Below the pieces are notes generated by a model, which worked only from the letters and a program-made list of their open reading frames with translations, ran no database searches and was not told the DNA's origin. Below are positions 1 to 13,083 of a stretch of 64,000 nt of DNA, piece after piece. The DNA lies in assembly GCA_029962745.1 (NCBI GenBank), contig CM057169.1, forward strand, positions 20,366,143-20,430,142, written 5' to 3'. Positions within the stretch are counted from its first letter, which is position 1; the number at the start of each line of letters is the position of its first letter. This DNA is from Echinometra lucunter. Its lineage: Eukaryota; Echinodermata; Echinoidea; Camarodonta; Echinometridae. The position numbers and the translations under genes were made by a program.

Positions 1-3000
1 TAATTCCTGAATTAAAATAAGGTTCATTATTCAGAGATCTGAATGGAACCAAATATCGTTTTCAGAATTACCAACCTTCAGAATTATGAAACTTTTTTGC
101 ACCTTCTGACTTTATCATGAACGCAAGTGGAAATGGAAAATTTGTGTTTCGAAATTAGCCAACAAACCTTAGCAAAATCGAAAAAGGGGCCTTTCTTTCT
201 CGCCTCTTCTTCTCTAGGTCCTTTCTGCGAGTTTTCCAAATTCATGAGAGTATTTATGGTCACCTCTGATAATAAGAACATCTCTTCAGCTAAGAGAAGT
301 TGCCACAATGTGTGTTTAATTTACCCTTTCCTGCGAATAGGTGCAACAACAACTGGATAATGAATAGCTTGGGGCAACATGCCTCTTTAATCAGAAGCAA
401 ATTCAATAAGTTTGTATTTATCAGGATAGAAAATAACAATTTCCCTCATCACTGACCATGCTGACTGACGTAGCCCGGTTGGCGAAAATTAAAATTTACG
501 CCACGCCGTTTTGATGCAAGAGCACATCGGTAAATCTTTTTGTAGCATTTATGTTATACCTTTTGGAGAGTTTGCGTGGGCACACATGGTGCGCCATAGG
601 CATAAAAAAACGGGGATGACTGCGGTAATTATAAATATACGGTTGCGACATCATCAAGTGTTTTTTGGATAGCAGTCCACTCCGCTGCGAGAAATTAGCG
701 CGTTTGTTTCTACCTTCATCCATCAGATCACTCAGTGGAAGGGAATTAGAAATGGAGGGTTATTAATTCCTCGAGCGACATTCATCTCTGTATCTGTCAG
801 TGTACACATCACAAGACTTAGGTCAACACATGATAGTGTATACAGTGACAGGGTGGATGTGTTTATTGCGCTCGTTCAGTCAGGTGAGTGTTGCCTCATT
901 CACATTTTAAGCTATATCAAATGCATTGCCTGCTTCGTCATGGCAGAACATGCATTTTTGCAAGCATAGTGAATTGCCTTTTCACGACAAAAAGCAGCAA
1001 AATATTTACAAAAATATTTATGTTCAGGAGTAATATTTCAAAAGAAATACGTAGGCCTAACGGGTTTCTTTGAAGAAAAGTTATGACGGATAACTATCAG
1101 ACTATGTTTTGAGAGAATATTGTTTGCTTCGCAATTACGTTGATTTATAATTTTGATATTTTACAGGAGGAAAAATTGAAAATATTTTTGAAATGTATAT
1201 AGTAAATTTTACTTTATGCCATCATCGATATGTTTTCCAACTGATCTGATGTAATTCATCTCATTTCAATATTAGAAATTCATCGAAGGAAAAGGTGATA
1301 ATAGATTTCTTCTTCCTCAAGAGTCCTGAATCATCTGATTCCACAAAAAAGACAACTATATCATGATCATTTCTTTTGGAGATCTCTCACTTTGATTTTT
1401 AATTCCACGATAGTAGCCTCTTGCATCTCCACTGCATTAATTCTGCAAATCTTTCTTTGATTAAATCTTTTCCTAAGTGAAATGATTTCCAACCTTTCTA
1501 ATCATGCTGATATTATTTCACGACTTCTCTTGACTACCATATATTGATCCGTATTAAACTGCCCTGAAATAGTTGTCACTTTTTAGTGCAGACTATTAAA
1601 AGAAACATACAAATGTCAGCACAGGTTCCTTTATTTGGTTATTTTGCAAAAATATCCCCGATAACTTCATTTCGTATATTTTCGATCCGTATGCTTTGAT
1701 CTGCTTTGATACCGATGCCCAGGTTAGCACTGTAATGTAATTCGATCTACGCTTTGTTTCGACAAGCAATTAGGCTATTGATTTTAAGTAAAATGGCATT
1801 TGGAATTATTTTCCGTCCTACGATAACTTTACAATTGGTTCATTAGAGTGCCATGATAATAATCATTTGTTTCCAAAATGATAAAATGTTTATCAATTCA
1901 GAAACAAGCAAAAGAATATTCAGTTTGGTATATTACTTTTCATATAAACGACAGAAAAAATCACTAGTTCTTCTTCCCATCATCAAATTTATCATTTCAA
2001 CTATATTTCCATCTTCTTTACACGTTTTTGGAAAAATAAAACGGAATATGACATTGTCGTGTCATTTACACAATTGTAATCATACAATTATTTAGATAGT
2101 AGGTATAATTCCTACTTACAGAAACAGGATAAAAATAATTATGTATTTATAATGATTAAGATATTATGAACTATTTAAGAAATGTTAAATTTGTTAAGTA
2201 GTAGTTTGGAAGAGTACTTCACCGGCGTCGATAATATCATGTGAAACTAGCCATGATTATGAACAGCGAATGCATTATGTGAAGTGTACGGTTGTGTTTT
2301 ATGAGGTAATTCAACCACCATAATTCACACCATCATAAAGATTTTATGGTGCTGTGTTACACGCAACCTAATTAACAGTTGGGTTCTGAAAATTTACTTG
2401 GGAATATACATTTTGACACTTCAGACAGTAGTGCATGTGTATCCTGAATAGAAATAATGACAAAGGAAAGAAATATTTTTAGTATGATTTTAGGGGAGAA
2501 TGTGTGCGCGATTTTAGTGTGCGTGAGTGTGGGTTCAGATATGCGTTCCTAGTCAGGTCAATCCTGATTTTTTTCTCCAAATTTAGCTCGTTTACTGTAA
2601 CGAAAAGACCGATTATCACACATTACCATTCAGCCTAATTACTTTCCAAAGAACTAGTCTTTAATTTTTTGAATGCACGTGTAATGCTAAAGTTGCCGTC
2701 TGTATAATTATAATGTGTTTGCTAAAAGACGACAATACTCGACGAACCAAAATTGTAACGGCCCTCTCCTTATCTTTTTTTCGGATTAAGTCATCAATGG
2801 CTAGTATTTGGTAACCCAGGGGTATCGCTTCAGTTTGAGTATAGTGAACAGGTAGCCATATATTACGGCCTATACTCTATTTGCTCGTAAAATCTTTTAA
2901 AGTTCCGTTGTCGACTTAAGGTTTGCCGACTTGAGGTGGCCAGATCTCAAGTCGCCTTCATCTGGGTATTTCCATTGCTGCGTATATCGTAATATTCTAG

Positions 3001-3439
3001 ACAGTGTCCAATTCAAAAATGTGTTCAAGAAACAGGTATATGATTTTGAGCAGTTAGTAACGTGAACGAAACTATCGTCCTAATTATCCTAAAATGTGTG
3101 TCTGACGGTCTATATATAGACTTGACTTTGAACCTGTTTTGCCTTTGGCGTCTAGAAAGCCTACTTAATTCTACTCCGTTGGTTAAGTGTGCTTTGTCCA
3201 ATATGTGATCTATCCGTGTTAATACCCCGCATTCAAGTATACATTATGAAGGCTTACCGATGACAGGTGCTTTAGACGGCAATTGCGCCATGTTTGACAA
3301 CTTCTTTTGTATTATCCAATTTGCGGTATATCTTGATTATACATCTCCAATGGATTCAAGGGTTATTCTTAATATGACTTTTGATTGATGTCTCCTAATG
3401 GAATCATTGTCCTGGAACAAAACAAAAAAATGGCGAAGG

Positions 3440-3440
<1 letters not shown>
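1..3440. other. gene-poor stretch, no gene seen
   Basis: Only short uncoordinated open frames occur here (all under 90 codons), none with a recognisable protein or convincing splice partners. The sequence is AT-rich and non-repetitive by eye. Undetected 5' untranslated exons of the downstream plus-strand gene cannot be excluded. Confidence 0.5.

Positions 3441-3474
<34 letters not shown>
3441..3474. repeat. (AT)n microsatellite
   Basis: Uninterrupted TA dinucleotide run. A second run of the same type lies at about 3758-3790 inside the neighbouring inverted-repeat element. Confidence 0.95.
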
Positions 3475-3477
<3 letters not shown>

Positions 3478-3674
3478 GTACAGGGATTATACAGGGATTA
3501 TACCAAGTTCAGCTATAGTGCTCAATGCAATATAGCCATGACAGCAGAGCATGTTAGACATACCTCAAAGATTGGGTTGCCCGCTACCGGCGGTTTCACG
3601 CTTGGCGATCTTCAGGCGTGATTGGTTTGCATACGTCGTTCATCACTCTCCCTGCATGAGTACGTGTTAATGGG

Positions 3675-3756
3675 GGTATTGGCGAAGGTAATTACCTTCG
3701 CCAATACCAATTCTGAAAAAAAAAGTATGGTGGTAGGCTAGGATTGAAGGATTAGG

Positions 3757-3792
<36 letters not shown>

Positions 3793-3867
3793 CCTTCGCC
3801 AATACCCTTTTTAAATATTACCTAATCCTTCAATCCTAGCCTACCACCATACTTTTTTTTTCAGAAT
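3675..3867. repeat. nested hairpin around an (AT)n core
   Basis: A 34-bp perfect palindrome occupies 3675-3708. It is followed by a ~50-bp arm (about 3708-3760) that is the reverse complement of about 3816-3867, with an AT run and a further copy of the palindrome half between the arms. As single strand this would fold into a long stem. Confidence 0.85.
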
Positions 3868-3940
3868 TCGGGGTGCGTCATTGTTGAAGTAAAATCCAAC
3901 CTAGACTAAATCCTATATCGTCTGCGGATCGGCATTACCT

Positions 3941-4079
3941 GGGGAGCGTTTCATGAAGAGTCTTGTCAGTGATTATTACGGACAACTGTTATAAGCTACT
4001 GAAATCCTTGCATCTGATTGGCTGAGAGCAAATCTGTTTGTAAAAATCACTAACAAGACAATGCATAAAATGCTCCCCT
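3941..4079. mobile_element. diverged copy of the GTTTCAT...ATGAAAC MITE family
   Basis: The core (GTTATAAGCTACTGAAATCC) is shared with the copies at 22571-22710 and 47551-47698. The ends GGGGAGC and GCTCCCC are inverted. Because it sits inside the larger inverted-repeat element, it either inserted later or was captured. Confidence 0.75.
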
Positions 4080-4247
4080 GGAGCAAACGTCACCGGAGCC
4101 AATGCAGTCCGAACAACGGTCGGTTCATCACTCTGAATAACAAGGAAAAAATGTGGAGATCCTGAATTAAAAAAAAAAAAAACTTATTGCTAAGATTAAC
4201 ACGTACTCAAGCAGGGAGAGTGATGAACGACGTATGCAAACCAATCA

Positions 4248-4992
4248 ACAGATCAATCGCATCAATACAATCAGTGTAGATTTTCAACCTTGACAAGCAG
4301 GATGTGATAAAACTGGTGCACGCCTTTTATAATGCATGTTTCATTTAAAGCCCAGAGTCTCGCCTCGCCATGGTTTTAATTATGTTGATGGTGAAATGCA
4401 TCGTGACATAGTTTCTAATGGATTGGATGAAAATATTCCGTGTTTTAGCTATCAAGGTCAGCATTGATAGGGGCGGATCTAGAATTGCTTAAAAGGGGAG
4501 GTGGACTGTTCAGAGAAATTTGAGAACAAGAAAAATAAAGGGGGATTTTCTAAGTTAAGGTGATTTTTGTGGTTTCAACATCTAAACACGCTAAAGGGGC
4601 ACACGAAGGTTTAAATAAATCCATGGAAAAGGTCTTTAATATAGAAGGAATTGTTCGCAGGTATTCAACCCTCTCATTTTTTTTGCTAATTATAAAACAG
4701 TGAATGTACACAACCTGTCATTCTAATTTCTAGCCAGGGTTTATCAGTGTCATGTGGGCGTGACCCAATCTTCTTACAACTAGAAAGGTATTCATCAATG
4801 TAATACACACGAGTATGGTTCGGCCGCCCAGCCTCTTTAAGGTGCGAATGAGATATCACAGGTGCTGAACCGATCACAATCATGATGATCAAGTGTATAA
4901 TGTGAAAGGCATTGTTAAAGAGAAATATAACCCCAAGGAGCATTTTTTTTTCCGGAACAAAGAAAGAAAATACATGTATGAAAGAGAGCGAT

Positions 4993-5024
<32 letters not shown>

Positions 5025-6990
5025 ACAGAGATACCAAAATATATCCGTTCATGCAGTTGTCTCTCCCTTTCAAAAGAAAACTAAAACAATACTTTACTTC
5101 AAAGCTCTGTTACCATTCTTAAGAAATACCCGTGTTTATCATATGTTTCTTTGTTTGTTTCTCTTTGCTTTTGGTTTTTTCCATTATTATTTTTTTCTGC
5201 TTAGATTTTGTTTTGATTTCTATATACCCAATAGCCCCCAAATCACAGTACTTACGTATGGAGACTTGCTTCAACAAGGCCATCATTGGCTTTATTTTTT
5301 AAGTCCTCCTTTTTCATTTCATACATTGTAATATAGGCTTAATCATACCCTAATATCATGTGATTTTTATTGGATGTTTATATGATATAATATATGTGCA
5401 TGTACATACATTTGCTTTGTTTTATTTCTAGAGATGAAATAAATAAACGAACGAACGAGATTCATGAAATTAGAGAGAAATCAGATATATCATTAAAAAA
5501 ATATTTTCAACAGGGCAAACTTCAACAAGTTCTTGATGACATCTTCAAGTGTATACGATCTTATTTTCTAATAGAGTTTAAACATGTCGATTTACTGTTT
5601 CTTTGTGTACATAACACTTTTAAGGAAATGAGATAGGGCAGTTATGTTTTTCAGCAGTCCCCTCCATTAACAACCTGGTTTTTTTTCAGATCTGTTCACT
5701 GTGAACTATTTACATTTACGATTACATTGTTAAGTTTCATTGTTTTGCTTTGTACAATTCATCCTATGTATTCTTGGGAGGGGGGGGGCTCACAAAGACT
5801 AAGACTGACTCAAATCGCACTTAAAGGCATTGGCTAACTTTGTGAGTAGCTGATTTAAAAAATTCTCAAACTAAGATGAAACATGTGTATGAGTACTTGT
5901 AGTTGTATTCAAAAACCCTAAAACCAACCATAATTTGGAATGAAAAAGTGTAAGTTAGACGCAAACGGCAATTTTATTATCCTTCGTCTCACGAGACAAT
6001 CACTAAGAGGACTACTTTGCTTGAATTTGAAAATGCCGTTATATGCCTCCCGCCGCGTGATACGCCAATACACACAGTACGGTAAGGTGAGTCATACGCG
6101 CTTGCGCACTCCTTATGTCTATTCTGTGCAACCGACCCTCGTATATTTTTCAAATATTGGTTCACATTTTTGATATTTAAATATACTTCCTGTGGATATT
6201 ATACTTTGAAACTTTCAGACTGGTATTTTTACACTATAACCCTTATGTTTATCCCATTTTCAAGTAACAAAACAAGATTTTTAAAAATCATAACAATGTT
6301 AACCAGTGCCTTTAACTATAGCCGGCCATTCATGCCACAGTTTGTTTTCACTATCCGTCTCTCAAGGGATGTGAAAATCATGGGCACAGATTTGCAGAAT
6401 TCACCTTTCTTGTTTTCTTCATGCAATGAACAGTAAAAAATGTCAATTCTGCAGATTTGTGACCACGATTTACAAATCCTGTGAGAGACCCGTGGTGAAA
6501 AAAGTGGCATGAATGGCCAGCCACAGTAAAGTGCGATTTCACTCAATCTTAGTCTTTGTGAAACACCCCCCCCCCCCCCCCGGTTTATATTGTTGGAAAA
6601 GGGAATAAACGAAATTAAATGAAATGAAAATGAAATGTTGTATAAGCAGAGCTGGGGTAAGTAGATAGTCTGAACTTTCAGAGAGTCTGCGAAATAAGGA
6701 GATGTATATCGTTAACATGATTAGTACTTGAATAAACAAGAATTCTCTTCAAAAGATCTATTTTCTAATGCACTTAGGATCCTTTTTGATTATAAATAAG
6801 CAAAAACGAAAAAGAGAAAACGTACGATAGGACCATTTATTTTCTTTTTAATCAAAATAAAGTCATTTATTTGAAAATCGTACAAAATTACCAAAGATCA
6901 ACTAGAATTCATTATTATCATATCGTTGCGGGGCATTTGCAAAAAATAATTATTGTCATGATTGTAGTTTGCTAAAACTGATGACCACCG
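4248..6990. other. no gene seen; simple repeats only
   Basis: A (GA)n run followed by a G tract lies at about 4990-5024. The plus-strand open frame of 139 codons over it (4912-5331) is low-complexity (Glu-Arg repeats, then Phe-rich) and not gene-like. No splice-consistent exon was recognised. Confidence 0.45.
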
Positions 6991-7114
6991 GGCGCCTGTA
7001 ATATAAAGAGATACAGCCATTCTTACTCTCAATTGTAACTCTTTGGTACATGGTTTGCCATAGACTTATGATTCAAATCAATCGTTGATTGTATTTTTTT
7101 ATGTTACACGGCCC
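6991..7114. mobile_element. MITE with ends GTAACATAAA / TTTATGTTAC, copy 1
   Basis: The left end (CCTGTAATATAAAGAGATAC) and right end (TTTTTATGTTACACGG) are inverted. The body (GTACATGGTTTGCCATAGAC) is shared with the better-preserved copy at 42864-42997. Confidence 0.75.
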
Positions 7115-9951
7115 TGGGCCCTGTAACATAGAAAATACAAAATATAATACAGCTCTCTGTTGCTTGAATAAGGAGGGATTTATATTCTAAATCTGTATCC
7201 CAGGGTTATTCTGTCAAAACTTGCATAACAAGATTCGATTAGATTCAAGACGTAATTAGATGACGTCAAAAGAAGAAGAATGGATAAATTGTCTACAACC
7301 GTCTATTACGGTTTAGAATTCGCCAGGGAAACTTTGTTCTTATTCGAGACTTTTTTACGTCATAAGAGAATTACATCTTACAGTGGTTGTTTTATCACTC
7401 CTGCCTATACAGTCTACGTCGAGACAAAATTTCAAGTCACGAAATGCATGAAATGATTATTTTTGGAGGGTTTTATTTTTCGTCGTTGTTGTTGTTTTGG
7501 GTAGTTCAAACCTTCATCAAAACAAAAGATAATGGATCCTGATCCAGTGTCAGTGAAAGGAATTCAGTGATGAGTAAAATAGAGTAGTCGAACATGGATT
7601 GTGTCCGATCAATTATTGGCAATTTCATGCTCGGGGGGGGGGGGGGGGGTGCAGACCACCTAAATTCATCATATTGCTACACAACAACCGTTAAAGTATA
7701 TACGATAAATGATAAGAATTTAATCGTCTTAACGTCATAGAACGAAACATCGCATGGCGAAACTTGAGCATCGTTTTGAACAAGGGTCTAGACGAAACTA
7801 AAAAAATCACTACCACGTCCTCAGGAGGCGGTAAGAACATAACCTACTTACCGAAACGTCGAGAATGAGTATGTTCTTTTCAAGACCACACATTTCCAAG
7901 GGAGAATACATGGAGTGCCGTGAAGCCTTCTACTTCCAGATGTCTTATCTAGTTTTATAAAATTAAATTAAATTTTCACTGAATTTAAAAAGTGTATTTT
8001 TTCATATCTCTCCATTCGCTCGCTCGCAAAAAATAGAAACTGGAAAAGTTGATATTCGATTTGGAAAAATATTGTATGTGCAGGTAAAACTTAGTGGCCC
8101 GCGACGTAATTTCAGAATTATTTTTGGCCCGCGGACAAAAATGATTAAGAACCCGGAGTCTAAACTAAGCATGGAAGAAAAAAAAAAGATATACCCTGGC
8201 CTAAACACGTGTCAACAAACTAAACGAACGAGCCCTTTTCCCCCTGACTTTTGTCTTTTTGGCACCCTAAACCATACGCTTGACGCGCTTGACCTGAAGC
8301 GGCAAAAACTTACCCTTTTTCAGGCGTTTTTCTGGTTGTGCGTGTGTACAGCAATATATTGGACTGCTCCCACCCTTCGGGGGCTATCACATGGAAATTA
8401 TAGTATGTCTATAATTATTTTCTTAAGTTAGGAACGGATACAAACATAATTCGATTTCAGATACGCCTCCGACATGTCCGACTTAATAGATATATCAACA
8501 GGTCTATACCCCTTGCTTGATCGCAGTAATCGCTGCTTCAGTTACCACTTCACAGTGACGGCATTTAATTCACGACGGATAATGGAGTGCATTTAAAATG
8601 AGGATGACGAGCACGTGCTGATTTTGCACGTGGTGCATAGAAATAATTATACGGATGCGTTGATGGTTCAACTGTTCTACTGCCAACCAGTATCATTTCA
8701 GACAACCGTTGCGAAACACAATTTTGAAACACACTTTGGAATTTATAGGCAATTTTTATAGCTCTCGATCTCTTCTACACAATTTCTTGAAACATATTTT
8801 GTAATTTTTTCAAAACCGTGTTTTTTAAAATAATGCGTATAAACCGTGTTTTTTAAAAAAAAATGTACATCAAAACACCAATTTTTGCTTGAAAATGGAA
8901 ATATATTTTGATTTGATTTGATTTGATTTCGTTCATTTATTTTCATTTCCAAATATAAAAAAGCAGGCAGTGTAACATATTGACATGAATAATCAGAAAT
9001 TAAAAAAAAAAAGAACTTTCAAATAAATTATTACATCTTCTTTATCTTACTTCCAAAACTGCCAACACCTTATCAAATTAAAACAAACAAAGAAAAAAAA
9101 ATGTTAGGAAATTCAGAGGCCGACAAGGAAGCCAGGCTTGTAAACTGATCGTACCTAATAAGGATAACCCTTGCTACCCTAGATGTGCTTTAAAGACGAA
9201 ATTATATTCAATCGTGTTTCTGACTTCTTTTAACATGACCCCAAGTGTATAATTTGCATTATGATAGGTATAAACCGTACGCAGAGCTTAATGTAATGCC
9301 TTTGACAATCTTTTGATTACTGATTGCGATTATTCATGCGGATATAGCCTTGAATTGAGTTCAATTTGGGAAATAGAGAAATGATATTGGCACATATTAT
9401 GTACTTCTGTGTTTTTTATTTCTTTTGAATCTACAGGTCAGTTAATGGTCATGATTAAGTCAGTGGATGCTAAAAACGAAATACTCCATCTCTGTAGATG
9501 CTCATGGATTCTAATATGCCTGGAGCGTCACTTTCAAGGTGACATCAAATGATATTCTATTTCTCACCCACTTGGGAATCTACTCTTCAAGATTAGAGCG
9601 AAGATAACCGCTATACTCCAGTTGTCGGAAAGCAATTTGATCATTTCTTGATCAGGAGCTTAGATAGACGGCTGGCAGCATATCATTTCTCAGATATTGC
9701 GTTATCTCAGAGATGAATGCCGACGAGAACAACCGTGTCAGAAATCCATGATTTCAACCAGTACCAGTTGACAAGATAACTGCGAGTCTGAAGCTGTATT
9801 TGTTAAGGTTCTAGGGGAAACTTCATCCGGTCTTGATTTCATCAGACTACTGTCGCTCGTGTTACCCAACGCCTTTCATCGTCGACTACATCACGAGATC
9901 GCTGAAGATATCAGTCGTCTTCTAAACCATTCATCGACATCATTGATCAGC
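7115..9951. other. intergenic; LINE/SINE-like tail; possible 5' UTR at the end
   Basis: A (TTTGA)n-type tail at about 8908-8932 is the kind of 3' terminal repeat left by CR1/L2-like retroelements. A long G tract lies at about 7624. The 119-codon plus frame at 8072-8431 has no recognisable content. The last few hundred bases probably include promoter and 5' UTR of the MGCGSS gene, but no transcription start can be read. Confidence 0.4.
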
Positions 9952-10093
9952 ATGGGCTGTGGATCAAGTCGCACTCAGACCACCATGATTCGCGAGATGT
10001 ACAGAGAGCCTAGCGAGTTTGATACTTGCTCGACGGTAGTGTCCGGTAGGGAGAACAGGGGTGAGCCGGACGGGAAGGAGGCCATTGCTCCAG
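9952..10093 (+). CDS. MGCGSS gene, coding exon 1
   Basis: Encodes 47 residues plus one base, from the myristoylation start to KEAIAP. Donor GTGATC follows CAG. The frame stays open upstream to 9859 but has no earlier ATG. Confidence 0.75.
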
Positions 10094-13083
10094 GTGATCT
10101 ATTTCATTTATCACTGATTAATTTTTAAAATGATTTTAAGAAAATTGGACAATAAAAATTTAACAGACCTGTTTACTAATGTATTCAAATTTTTGCATGT
10201 TTCTTTCCAGAACCCTTGATTACTAACTATTCACTTCATCTGTTATGCACGATGACATCATGTTAAAAAGCAATCCAGTTTGCATACATCACTTGTTGCT
10301 ATGTCGGGCAAGCCTTTGGCAAGTTGCCAAGGGAAACTTTTGTTCAACGAATATGCATGAAATTAGTAAACAGGTCTATTGGGTGTGATTAAATACTGAG
10401 CTCTTACCTAAATGAGTAAAATGAAATGAAATGAAATAACCAAGGCAATAGTCAGGTTGGTTAAAATGATGTTCAGTTCAGTTCAAACACATTTATTTCC
10501 ATTTATTCAAATAAACAGCAAAATAATGAAATAACAAATTGGCATTCTTGATATTGATAACAAAATATGACATAATATACGATCATCGTAATTACATAAA
10601 TAATTGGAGGACACACCTCTAAAAGCAAAAGTTTGGGTCGACGGTGCCCTAGGACATAATAAATATGTTAATTATGCGTCCGATCAAACTGAAGGCAAAT
10701 GAATTGGACTTATTTTTAGAGTAATATACATGTATTACTCAATCATGGCTCTTTTCCTAGAAAATGAGCAAATATACATAATTACCCAAAAGTTGGCCGG
10801 ACGCATAATTACCCTGTGCTGGGAAAATGTTTATCTAACGTTTTCTTTTTAAAACCTAAGCATAACTTAGAAGTTAGAATTGCATGATTTGTAAAAATAG
10901 GGAAAATCCCGATAGCAACTACCGGCAGAATACACGAAGGAAGTAAATAAGACAGGAATCGAGTTACGCAATTTATTATCCAATTCTTTTCCCCCTTCGG
11001 TTTAAGCATAACTGTTTTTTTTTAAAGTAAGAATTACATTTTTACATGAAAAGAAGTGAAAACCCCGATGGCGAAATACTTATAATGATCAATTGCTTGG
11101 AAAGGAAGTGTCGAATGTAGGCTGAAAGACAATTGCAAATGCAAAGGAAAAACTGCGTTTTGCTTTGACCGTAAGAACAAGGGTCATACTATACAGGGTG
11201 GCAGAAAAGAACGGAACACCTGTGATCCTTAATTTCAGCGAGATGAATAACATAAGGAGAGAATTATTTAATATATTCAAAGGAAAATTTATTTTCCAGT
11301 AAATTGACCCCAGGATCATCCATTTTGACTCACTCGTTTAGATGTTAGGGCTCATTTCGTGAGACGATGTCGTTTTCAAAATTTACTCTTTTAGCGACCG
11401 AATTCCTGTTACTTGAAAGAAAATCCTTTACCCGAAGGCATTCAATAGAAACGGCTCCTTGCCGCTTCTATGGAATGCCGTCAGGTGGAGGGTTTTCCCT
11501 TCATCTCACATGATTTCAGTCGCAAAAAGTAGGAAATTTTGAAAATGACATTGCCTTACGGAATGAGCCCTAACATATGAACGCAAAAGCCAAAATTAAT
11601 GATTTCCTTTTCCATTATCAAGGAAAAGGAATTCTCTTTTGAACCAAATATACAATTATCACATCCCCTGCACATTATGTCATTTATCACTCTGAAATTA
11701 AGGATTACAGGTGTTCCGTTCTTCTTGGGCCACCCCGTAATAGTAGACAAGTCACATAAAAGAAACCATTATCCACAATTCAGATTCAGATTCATAGACT
11801 GTATTTAATTTTCATCTTTCAAAATTTCAATTACACAATCATAATTCACAAATGATATTAACAGAGCGAAAGAAAGAAATAGTGTAGGGATATAAGATAG
11901 AAACAGTATGCAAGGGCAAATCAAAAAACTGTAACTATTTAAGAATTAAAATGAAAACAGAGACCAGCAAAAGAAGCAGAGCCTGTGATACCACTGGTCC
12001 CTGGTTAAAATATAATATATCTTGCTGTAACATATAAATATCACATGACTGAATAAAAGTAGCAAACGTCAATACGTCAGTAAACAGACAGAGATGACAA
12101 CAGAACATATAAATACAATTTGAAAAAAATTGAAGAAAAGCATTTAAAAAATATTCTAAAAAGAAGAAACAGATACTTGCCTTGATATTTATAGAACATC
12201 ATTGGAATATATGTTTAAAAACATGTCACTATCTTAAATGACCAAGGATGATCGTTATTATGCGAGCGAGTGAAGCGAGCTAGCTAAAAATAACCATAAA
12301 AAATAATGAAAGAACCCTCATTTTGCCATCAAAATACACTATAGGCCTATAAATTATTTAAGTGGCTGGCCTAATATTTGGTCACCTGACTCAAAATAGA
12401 AAAAATAAAAATATTAAGCTTTAAAAATCGAAGGGGGACGATCCCCCTAGAAAAAAATCGAAGGGGGGGGGGCACGTCCCCGTGTCCCCCATCCCCCCCC
12501 CCTCCCCCGGGATCGCCGCCTATATTTTCAGGCACCTTGCTGCATTGATTTTGGTTGGGGGCAGCTTTGAACCAATTGAATATACAGCATCGATCCATAT
12601 GACCAGAACGCCGGGCAAGGTGATCATAATAAATAGCATTGTTTAGATTTTAGGATACCAGTCATTATGTTTGCCTATGGCTTTATGAATTCTCTTTTCT
12701 CTAAAAAATCATCTCTCAATTATCTTTCTTTTTTCTTTTTTTTTCATTCCCCCCCCCCTCCCGAAATTACAGTTGGCGATCCTCCAAGCAACAGCGAGAA
12801 TCAACTTGCAAATAGAAAGCAGGTTTCAAAAACACCCTACACCTCAAGAAACGAAGTCTCAGCTAGAACCAAGATCAATGACAGACCCGAAGCTCACAAA
12901 AACGGACCGAGAGTCATCTTCACCGCTCTTACCGAACACAACGACCACGATGTCAGTGATGGTGGTCGACATCAGACAAAGAGGTGTATGACAGCGGTGA
13001 AAGGTGGTGGCACGGAAGTTCAGGTGGTGCCTGTAATGAAGGGTGTACCAGAAGAAGAGGGGGATCTTCTGGTGGCAACGTAG
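9952..13083 (+). CDS. MGCGSS-type predicted N-myristoylated small protein (2 exons)
   Basis: Exons 9952-10093 and 12773-13083 join in phase 1 to give 150 residues. The start is chosen because MGCGSSR is a canonical N-myristoylation sequence with a palmitoylatable Cys3 and the context is favourable (A at -3, G at +4). The donor is CCAG/GTGATC; the acceptor follows a long pyrimidine tract. The protein is hydrophilic, with no transmembrane segment, and is probably tethered to the inner face of a membrane. The N-terminus loosely recalls BAALC-type proteins (MGCG, short polar body), but I do not claim orthology. The C-terminal half (CMTAVKGGGTEVQVVPV, then an acidic stretch) is not recognised. A MITE lies in the 2.7-kb intron. 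The downstream 3' UTR ends in a well-formed poly(A) signal. Confidence 0.72.
10094..12772 (+). other. intron of the MGCGSS gene: repeats only
   Basis: Holds retroelement-tail-like (GAAAT)n and TTCAGTTCA stretches (about 10415 and 10475), a TA-flanked MITE (11194-11737), and G/C homopolymer-rich repeat sequence near 12425-12520. No exon was recognised. Confidence 0.55.
11194..11737. mobile_element. mariner-type MITE, ends CAGGGTGGC...GGCCACCCCG, copy 1
   Basis: The left end CAGGGTGGCAGAAAAGAACG and right end (…TTCTTGGGCCACCCCG) are inverted over ~45 bp. The TA dinucleotides at 11192-11193 and 11738-11739 fit the TA target preference of Tc1/mariner-like transposases. There is no transposase reading frame. 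A second copy is at 17086-18039. Confidence 0.85.
12773..13083 (+). CDS. MGCGSS gene, coding exon 2
   Basis: The acceptor is ...AAATTACAG after a T/C-rich tract. Two bases complete the split codon (Val), followed by 102 codons and TAG. The frame is open only in the phase set by exon 1. Confidence 0.72.

Larger units (their letters stand above)
3619..4247. mobile_element. MITE-like element with ~52-bp terminal inverted repeats
   Basis: The left end (3619-3671, starting TGATTGGTTTGCATACG) is the near-exact reverse complement of the right end (4196-4247, ending CGTATGCAAACCAATCA). The interior has no coding capacity, so it is a non-autonomous element. It contains a nested hairpin (3675-3867) and a diverged copy of another MITE (3941-4079), so it is a composite. 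A clear target-site duplication was not found. Confidence 0.8.

Noticed and set aside
4912..5331. 139-codon plus-strand open frame
   Set aside because: Low-complexity translation of a (GA)n microsatellite and T-rich sequence.
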